Below, in pieces: positions 52,911-60,000 of a DNA stretch of 60,000 nucleotides (the stretch's first letter is position 1; the number at the start of each line of letters is the position of its first letter). The notes beneath the pieces were generated by a model. That model was not told the DNA's origin, did no database searches, and saw only the letters and a program-made list of their open reading frames with translations. The DNA is taken from NCBI GenBank assembly GCA_012295275.1, contig CM022667.1, positions 7,366,794 to 7,426,793 of the forward strand, written 5' to 3'. The stretch comes from Chrysomallon squamiferum. Lineage: Eukaryota > Mollusca > Gastropoda > Neomphalida > Peltospiridae. A program made the translations under genes and the position numbers.

Positions 52911-53875
52911 ACTTTCTCACGATTCGGTTCGCCTACACGTGATAACACTGATACAGTTAAGATCACAGTCACGTTACATTTCTTAATAAAGATTATTTTA
53001 TTTTCTTTAGTAATTTGCATTCAGTTCACTAATTAATTGTTTGTATATAAATATAATTTTGAATTGTAATAAATACTTTGTTTTGTGTATTAATCGCAAT
53101 ATTTAACCACGTTTCCTCAAAGTTACCTATCAACTTTTTAAAAGTATTTTCCATAGGCAATCACACCGAAGATAATGTGATATTTTTCTGTTTCAATGCC
53201 AGAGAGGCAATACATAACATAAACAAAATTCCTTTAATTTAAAATAAGCATTCACAACTATTAATTTTGAAATAAAGCTTTATATTTAAAGATTCAGGAC
53301 AATATATATATTAGTGATTTCTTGTCTAAGATAACATGTATGAATTTTCCTGTTTAATAAATACCAGAGGTCTGATGAACAAAAACCAGAGATAGAAAAT
53401 TAAATAGATGTCCATTACTATTATTATCACAAAAGAAACTTTAATTTTGCTTGTTTTTACAAATTCTTAATTGATATATATATATATATATATTTACATT
53501 TTAACAGTAATATTTTAAGTATTATGAAAATAGATGTCTGGTTGTTACATAATTAACATTCAGTTTTATTAATTTTACAGAGAGTATTTGGAAATGAACT
53601 GGTGAAGATTTAATGTACTAAGAACCAATAAAAAAACACTGGAAAATGTTGTTACTTACCAGGGGTGCTATTTGTTGTCCACAGTTTCTTCATATTTGTT
53701 GTCAGGTATTTCTTTTAATTTGTTACATAACACTGCCTAGAATTTACAGCTTTAAGTGTAATTTTAAATTTAACAGTAATTTACTCGTGAAGATTATTTT
53801 ATTAGCAAGTTAAGATTTCAAAAAGCATTCCTCATTATCTTTTTTTTTTAAATACATTTATTTTTGTTGTTAGAA

Positions 53876-54565
53876 ATGAATTCAGTATTTGTTGTTTTTC
53901 AGAAGAGTCACTTGCTACAAAACGTGAGGCCTGAGCTGAGTCAGTTGTTGTGCAGAACAAAAGTTATCATATCTCAGCGACCTCAGAGATTCCGCCCACA
54001 GCATGAAAATGACAAAGTCAACAAGGACTATTCAATAATCTACATAAACAGTCTGGCAAATACAAGTTTCTATGCCCAGCTGTTCATTTATTCTATGTCA
54101 GTACCAACAATGGCTTTCTCAGCATACCAGTGTTATCTGCATTATGAAGATATACCATATAACCTGTCATCAACTAGCCCAGCCTTTGGAGGACTCATCT
54201 ACTTCTTGTTTAGTGGTTTTCTTGTGTTAGGTCTCAACACTATCTGTCGTAGATCTATATACCGCATGTATCACAACCCAGACACTGACCACTTTATAGC
54301 TATTGTACAAAACTGGTACATGGCTAAAAGTCATCTGCCATTTACTGCTGAACAAGCCAGGCGCAGAAAGCCATCTTTGAAAAATGGATTTCTGGGAAAT
54401 TTAGAAATTAAAGGACGTCAGTTTTTCATTGTTGGAACAGATTTCAAAATACCTGCATATTACAATCGGCTTATGGGTTTTGACCTAGACACCCCACTTG
54501 AACAGATAGATGACATTGATATTAAAGATCTAATTAAAAAAATGAAAAAGAAACCTCAGAAATAA
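53876..54565 (+). CDS. TMEM70: TMEM70 homologue, mitochondrial ATP synthase assembly factor
   Basis: Encodes 229 residues from the ATG at 53876. A pyrimidine-rich stretch ending in TTGTTAG lies just before AAATG, so the start sits two bases into an exon and a 5' UTR exon is expected upstream. Residues 1-45 are rich in Arg, Gln, Ser and Leu, consistent with a mitochondrial presequence. Two hydrophobic segments (about 65-86 and 103-123) form the expected hairpin. Family hallmarks match vertebrate TMEM70: YINSLANTSFYAQLF, RRSIYRMYHNPDTDHFIAI and the C-terminal NRLMGFD. TMEM70 promotes assembly of complex V (and is linked to complex I) in the inner membrane. The relatives TMEM186 and TMEM223 share the fold, but the MYHxxxTD and LMGxD motifs favour TMEM70. 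An AATAAA overlaps the stop codon. It lies head to head with ELMO and converges on RPL13. Confidence 0.88.
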   Translation: MNSVFVVFQKSHLLQNVRPELSQLLCRTKVIISQRPQRFRPQHENDKVNKDYSIIYINSLANTSFYAQLFIYSMSVPTMAFSAYQCYLHYEDIPYNLSSTSPAFGGLIYFLFSGFLVLGLNTICRRSIYRMYHNPDTDHFIAIVQNWYMAKSHLPFTAEQARRRKPSLKNGFLGNLEIKGRQFFIVGTDFKIPAYYNRLMGFDLDTPLEQIDDIDIKDLIKKMKKKPQK

Positions 54566-56003
54566 AGAATATATATATATATATATATATTAATAAACCA
54601 GATGGTTCCAATTTGTTTTCTTTAAACTGCTAAAAACAAGATTTCTATTGTTGAAGTAACTAGAACAGTTTTAATCAAAATTTCTAAAAATTTAAATAAT
54701 AATAATTATACCCACATCCAGTGTGCAGTAGGGCTTGTATGAATTGTAAATGTGGCTATGTTACACTTCATGCATCCATTACCAAATTTTGTAACATGCC
54801 ATCACATCATACATTTTCGGACAAACCATGGTCAAATGAATTTTTGTTTGCAGTCAGTGCTAAGAAAACTTTTATGTTTGTTTCAGATTTCCAACTTGCA
54901 CCTTTATCTGCCTTTAGTCTCATGATTACAGACATTTTATTGCCCCTAGTCAGCACCTGCAACACCTTTCTGGAGTGAACTGAGCTTTAGCCTTTTTAAG
55001 TAACACTTCATTGCAGCATCTTTTTAACTTGTACCACTAAATATTTAAAATACGTAAGACTGAAAAATCAAGGTACACATGTAAAGAGTTATGCTGTGCT
55101 ATAGTTTTATACACATACCATTTTTTAATTTTTATAAAGTGACATTTTAATGACCTTAAAATGCAATAATATGACTTAAAATACTTTTAAAAATGAACTA
55201 AAGTTGAAACAAATGATGTGAAAATAAAATGTAAAATAAATAAATCAAAATTTAATTTAAAAGGAAGATCTGCTACGCGTTAAAGTAAAAAAAAAAAATT
55301 GATAAATGCTAATTCTCACTGCTGAAATATTTAAAGTTCTATGAAGTAGTTAAAAAAAATTTCAGTGGGTAACATTTTATATGTCAGTTTTACTTGGGGC
55401 CCACTATAAAATGGCAACAATTATTTTAGTTTTTATTTTGTGAGAATAGGAATGACTATCTGAGAATACCCGAGCACTTTATATCAATGGCAATCTTTTT
55501 CATACGGAATCATATAGACGTTTGAGGCCTTGTTAACTGACTTAGGCTTTGTGCAGGAAAATACAGGTTTGGTAGAGTCATTTTGCTTTGGAACAGAATC
55601 TTTCATTTACTGATCAAAACAATTTTTTTTTTTAATCAACAAATAACTGAAGTCACTAGTCAGGTTTCCCAATTCACTGATCAATAATTTCAATGAAAAA
55701 ATATTAAAGGACATCCATGGCAGAACAATCTAAATCTACTAATTTACTGTTCATAAAGTATGATTATAAAATACCAGTTATTGAGAATAACAAGTCTGTT
55801 ATTTCATGTCAAACTGAAGATATTTAAGTATTTTCAAAAACACAGTTTTGTAAAAAAAACTAAATTTCTTTAATGCTTCTTCTACACAACTAATCAGCTT
55901 ATATCGATACTTTCATCTCCACTGTCATTTTAGGAAATCAACAAAACACAGATTATTTTGTCCATTTACTGATTTTAATGGCAGAATGAAATGTACAATA
56001 CAC
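54566..56003. other. Intergenic region between convergent TMEM70 and RPL13
   Basis: Holds the 3' ends of both genes. An (AT)n tract lies at 54568-54590 and an AATAAA just after. An 80-codon open frame at 54721-54978 (plus) has no recognisable similarity and no splice context. Confidence 0.6.
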
Positions 56004-57841
56004 TTATTTCTCTTTCTCTTCTGCTTCCCGCTTCTTCTTCTCTCTAAGGCCTCGTAGTCTAACATGTGCTCTGGCCTGTCTCTGGGCAATGAAAGGACTG
56101 AATATTTTCATTTCTTTAGTGATGGCACGTGGTTTCTCGTGTCTCGTGCTCTGTCTGATCACCATGAATGGAGCCTTCAGCTGAGTGGCAGTCTTAATCT
56201 GTTCCTCCTGCAAATAAACATTTGTATATCATTATACAGCAAGAGATATTCTAATAAAAAAAACAAAAAAATGAAACTTTATTCTCATATATCCAAACCA
56301 GAACTGTTAAAAACATTCAAGTTAATTTACTTCTACTCGCAAACAGATTAAACGTGTTATGAAAATAGAATCTGAAACATGGCTAATACAATAAACAATT
56401 TTACAGTTTGTAGACAATTATTGTTAAAAATTTACCCAAATGAGAAACTGGAGTGTCATGTTTACTGATAATGAGAGTTGCACCAATTTAAACCTTGTCA
56501 TATTTGTGCCATATGACACTTCCCAGTTGGGAAAGCATGGTGCCAACCACCAAGTTACAGAAATTATAAATTGCACAATAAAATCTCATCATGTAACAAT
56601 AATTTTGTTTTATATTGACTGGCTATGAAATTGTTATGAAAATGCTTCTACAGGATGTCTCAAAAGTCACTACGCATCTTGGTGACATTGGATTTTTTTT
56701 TTTCATCAACTGTAATGACACAATGAAGATGTGCATTTTTTAGTGAAATTTTGTGTTTTTATAAATGAAAAATATTCATGTCTTAAACCAGTTTCTTGGA
56801 ATTCAAAATATTTTTCAAAATAATGACTTTTGAGACACTCTGTACAATGAGATAAAAATCTTAAAATAAATTAAAAAGAAGGAAGAAAAATAAATTATTT
56901 CATATATCTGCAATAGGTGACATTGCAAGAAGGAAGAGACTAAGTACTTCACATGGAAGCTGTTGAAAATGAGTAATTTTGTCTTACCGTGGCATCACCC
57001 TTCTTGGGTTTGCTGGCTTTTCTTGGAAACAAGATCAGTTTTGATCTGTATTCCTTTAATCTCTGCACATTCTGCTGCAAGGACTCCATGGATCGGTTCA
57101 TCCGTCTGTGATCAACAGCAATTCCAATACTTCGAGCCATCTTTTTGTTGATACCTGCTTGCTGCAAACAGACAAAATACTAAATTTTCACTGCATTCAG
57201 TTTAATGCGCAATATTTCTTACTAAAATTAAAAACATTCAAGCCACTATTCTTGCAAACTTAGAAAATTATATGTAATCCAGAAACTGCTGTTTAAAAAG
57301 TGTTGTCAACATTTTCTGGTGCAATTAAAAGTATTGAACTTAATTGCAATGTTTTTATAATGTAATCCAAACTAACTTTGAAAACAGCACAGTACAGGTT
57401 TTTTTTACTGCATTAAGTAATCAATTTTGAACATTTTGCAAAAACTAAATTAGTAATCAAGTCTTTGTAAATATAAAAAATGATAATGTCTTTGTATTGC
57501 AAAGAGCAATGAAATGTTTCATTTTCTGACTTTTGTTTAATTACAATTCAAATAAAAGATCAAAATGTGCAGTTGAAAAATTAGAAAAGTCATACCTTGA
57601 GCTCTCTGAGTGTAAATCCTCTGCCAGCTCTCACTTTTGTGTTGTATTTAAATGTTGGACAACGACATATTGGTCTTAAAGGGCCAGCGACAGGACGAGG
57701 GGCAATCTTCAAAGCTTTCTTCAGTCTGCTTTTCCTCCTCCTCTGTTTTCTCATGGGTTGATTGAACCATGTTCTCACCATCCGCTGCCAATCCTTATGG
57801 AAATGGCCATTAGGTATGATATTATTTCTTTTGGGAGCCAT
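56004..57841 (-). CDS. RPL13: Ribosomal protein L13 (eL13), three coding exons
   Basis: Structural protein of the large cytosolic ribosomal subunit. Coding exons: 57596-57841 (82 codons, [20 protein letters not shown] onward), 56988-57161 (58 codons, beginning [17 protein letters not shown]), 56004-56207 (67 codons and stop). All junctions are phase 0 and GT-AG. The total of 207 residues compares with 211 in human. Conserved eL13 signatures are seen: [53 protein letters not shown] and KKGDAT. The C-terminus is shorter than in vertebrates and strongly basic/acidic ([11 protein letters not shown]). The ATG lies four bases inside its exon (CAAG ATG), after a CCCACAG acceptor, so the gene has a separate 5' UTR exon, as is usual for ribosomal protein genes. 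Confidence 0.97.
56651..56842. mobile_element. MITE-like element, RPL13 intron 3' of exon 2 coding part
   Basis: A 192-bp element with imperfect inverted ends: left CAGGATGTCTCAAAAGTCA and right TGACTTTTGAGACACTCTG, flanked by TA on both sides (56649-56650 and 56843-56844). The TA duplication, TIR length and small size fit a Tc1/mariner-type non-autonomous element. It carries no coding sequence. Confidence 0.75.
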
Positions 57842-57890
57842 CTTGCTGTGGGACAAAAAAAGAAAAACATAAAAGAAATGTTCAGATATA

Positions 57891-58245
57891 AAGTGGTACC
57901 TTGACTAGCACGTTTTTGCTTCGAGTTGCAAGGCAAAATCCATGTCGTCGAAAACATATAATGGGTTCTATATCCTTAGTTGGCCCAACAAACAGCACAA
58001 CATCTGCCCACCATCCTGTGTCTCACTCATTTACTTTACATGGTTACCTCACCGTGGAAGCATCTCTGGCTGTAACTCCAACCAAAGTTGTTAAAATAAT
58101 GTGAGATCTTCAAGATAAATACATTTAAAAAACCAATTTATTTCTTTACCTTCTTTTATTTTGTTTTTAGACAATATTTGTCATTTATAAATACATAATT
58201 GCTCGGTTGCAAAACGAATTAAACTCCCAAGTCAAGGTACCACTG
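57891..58245. mobile_element. MITE-like element beside the RPL13 coding exon 1 acceptor
   Basis: A 355-bp element with inverted ends AAGTGGTACCTTGACT and AGTCAAGGTACCACTG, flanked by TA (57889-57890 and 58246-58247). Subterminal GCTTCGAGTTGC and GCGGTTGC-like segments (AATTCGTTTTGCAACCGAGC on the minus strand) also pair loosely. Type inferred as Tc1/mariner-related from the TA duplication. It begins only 46 bp from the first base of the RPL13 coding exon, inside the zone where the branch point is expected. Confidence 0.75.
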
Positions 58246-58990
58246 TATTTTTATCATCTTGCATTTTTGTAGTTTACAAAATTTTGTGACTATATGCCAT
58301 ATTAACAAATCTTCCTGAATATTTTGCTACAGTTGTTGTTTTGTTAGTACTAACAGAATCACTGTAAATTGGTGACAAGGACGCAAATCAACTTTTGCTA
58401 AAACCTCTGTTGACACGGTCATGGTGTCAGTTAGGTAACGACATATCTAAATTGGCTCAAGTGCAAGATTCTCAAATTTTCAGTTACGAAGATTCATTTT
58501 GTTTAATTACTAAATGAAGCATTACCGAATGTCAGGAACCTGGGCAGTACAGCATTACGACATGACTATTGTCAAATCAAAGGACCCAAGATCAAGATGA
58601 AGATAAGATCATAAATATCATAATATCATAAATATGGTTATTTGAAACTAGATAATAGATTCGGAAACCAATTCCTCGCATAGTATAAACATTTAATGTC
58701 TCCGGTTTTCCACATTTCTGAAATCTGTTATTTTACTGCAATACTTCCCATCGAAAATATGTAAAGGGTTCTATATCTTTAGCTAAACAAGATTCGAATA
58801 GGTTACTGGGAATACTAATCGTATTTACGGCATTTTAAAACAGATGTTTTATTCGATGTCGATAAAAAATACATAATTGTTTGGTTTAACAAAACTATTA
58901 AAAAATAATATTGTATATAATACGACATCAAAACAGCTTTATTATAGACAGATGCAAACAAATTATAATATAACCAAATAATACACACAC

Positions 58991-59021
58991 CTCGCCAAAA
59001 TCTATAAACCGGAAAAGGAAG
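58991..59021 (-). promoter_or_regulatory. RPL13: Putative RPL13 5' UTR exon with TOP start
   Basis: On the minus strand, a C followed by a pyrimidine run (CTTCCTTTTCC, starting at 59021) has the form of a 5' terminal oligopyrimidine tract, the standard start of ribosomal protein mRNAs and the basis of mTOR-linked translational control. About 31 nt downstream a GAG|GTGTGT donor (exon end 58991) would splice to the coding exon acceptor at 57846. The position is inferred from the motif and splice logic; no transcript evidence is available. Confidence 0.6.
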
Positions 59022-59329
59022 TGTAGGTTTTCGATGATTCCTATCGTAAATCGCTTCTTATATATTGAGAACTGATAGTTTAGCCACAGCAAAAAATCAG
59101 CAAAAAGTTAAAAGTAAATTCTGTTTTCATTGTGCAAGTTGCCAGATATACATAAAAAAGAAAGAATAAAGGAAGGAAACAAACAAACTCAGAAAGTAAA
59201 TGAAATAAAAGAATAGAGAATGAAACGTTAAAAGAATAGAGAATGAAACGTTGAAAGATAGGGACTCCTTTAACATTGAAATCAACAGGTATTAAAATGT
59301 TTTAGACAATATTATTATAAATACAGGGT

Positions 59330-59580
59330 CTGTTTATTTTATTTTATTTTATTTCATTTATTTATTTATTTATTTATTAAGTTAATTATTTATTTACTTA
59401 TTTATTGTTGTTGTTATAGTAATATTTTATAATACTAAGTGTAGTAGAAGTAGTAGTACACCTGGAATAGTTGTTGCTGGTGTTCCGATCTGATGCTGAT
59501 AATTGTATTTGTTGTTGTAGTAGTGGTAATAATAGCAGCAGCAGCAGTAGTAGTAGTAGCAGTAGTAGTTGTTGTTGTTA
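59330..59580. repeat. TTTA and AGC/AGT simple repeats
   Basis: A TTTA/TTTAT block (59330-59412) followed by GTTGTT, AGCAGC and AGTAGT trinucleotide runs (59530-59580). No gene seen. Confidence 0.8.
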
Positions 59581-60000
59581 TTGTTATGGAATGGCTGTAG
59601 TAAACGTCATCGCGTCCAATCTTCTGTTGTTGTCATACAACATCAGTCAACCATTATTCAAATCGTAAAGGTGTAAAATAGGAAATAGTAAAACAATGAA
59701 ATAATTTTATCTGACTATTTATTCGACATAAACACCTTAACTGTTATTAATATTACTAACAGGACTGAGAGATCCTGTGAAAAAACTTTCTTAGTTTAGA
59801 TAAACTTACTTTCGTTTTTAATAAAAGTGAGAAACATTTTTTATTTTTGTTAAGTAGCGACATAATATAACAATTATGAATTCTGAAATGACACAAACAA
59901 TGTGAAAAGTTAAACAAATTACTATAATTTCCAACGTAAGGTCTCGCTATCATGTCTAGAGAAGTTGGCGTTTAGAACCCAATGACATTTTAAGTTCTGA

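Noticed and set aside
54721-54978. Plus-strand open frame with several cysteines downstream of TMEM70
   Set aside because: No family recognised, no ATG in a good context, and likely 3' UTR or intergenic.
56208-58990. C/D-box snoRNA in RPL13 introns, as in vertebrates
   Set aside because: I found TTGATGA- and GATGATAA-like strings but no proper pairing of C box, D box and terminal stem; the best candidate lies inside a MITE.

Overview
The window is nuclear DNA from an animal. It is AT-rich, with spliceosomal introns (GT-AG), many long (CT)n, (CA)n, (GA)n and (AAT)n microsatellites, several minisatellites and a few DNA transposons. Three conserved bilaterian genes can be read exon by exon. Their proteins suggest a protostome invertebrate (mollusc or chelicerate-like), but I cannot fix the taxon from sequence alone.

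Region 1-20 kb: no recognisable gene. It holds pure microsatellites, a perfect 31-bp and a 47-bp minisatellite (7.5-7.8 kb), and a 2.1-kb array of about 125 copies of a 17-bp unit (15.84-17.98 kb). Exact CTTTGAT/ATCAAAG (TCF/LEF-like) heptamers are strongly enriched here compared with the rest of the window. Three short minus-strand stretches (633-795, 3107-3214, 12249-12332) look like exons with good splice sites, but I could not assign them to a protein and one has an in-frame TGA. Region 20.16-22.06 kb is a compound (CA)n minisatellite whose core can fold into a hairpin. Region 22.2-26.97 kb is AT-rich with no coding signal.

Region 26.98-52.47 kb, minus strand: a complete ELMO/CED-12 gene. 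It has 21 coding exons whose phases all join to give a 730-residue protein, close to vertebrate ELMO1/2 (about 720-727). ELMO is the partner of DOCK-family Rac exchange factors in engulfment and cell migration. Its introns carry several minisatellites. Two of these (introns 6 and 18) are built from the 3' splice site of the next exon, so each unit is a decoy acceptor; the intron-6 unit also juxtaposes AG and GT. A third (intron 16) starts right at a 5' splice site. Intron 1 contains a 2.85-kb DNA transposon with about 625-bp inverted ends and a decayed transposon protein.

Region 52.47-60 kb: a head-to-head promoter with two ETS-type motifs separates ELMO from a plus-strand TMEM70 homologue (mitochondrial ATP-synthase assembly; coding part intronless). 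Convergent to it, on the minus strand, is RPL13 (eL13), with three coding exons, a 5' UTR exon with a TOP-like pyrimidine start, and two TA-flanked MITE-like elements in its introns.
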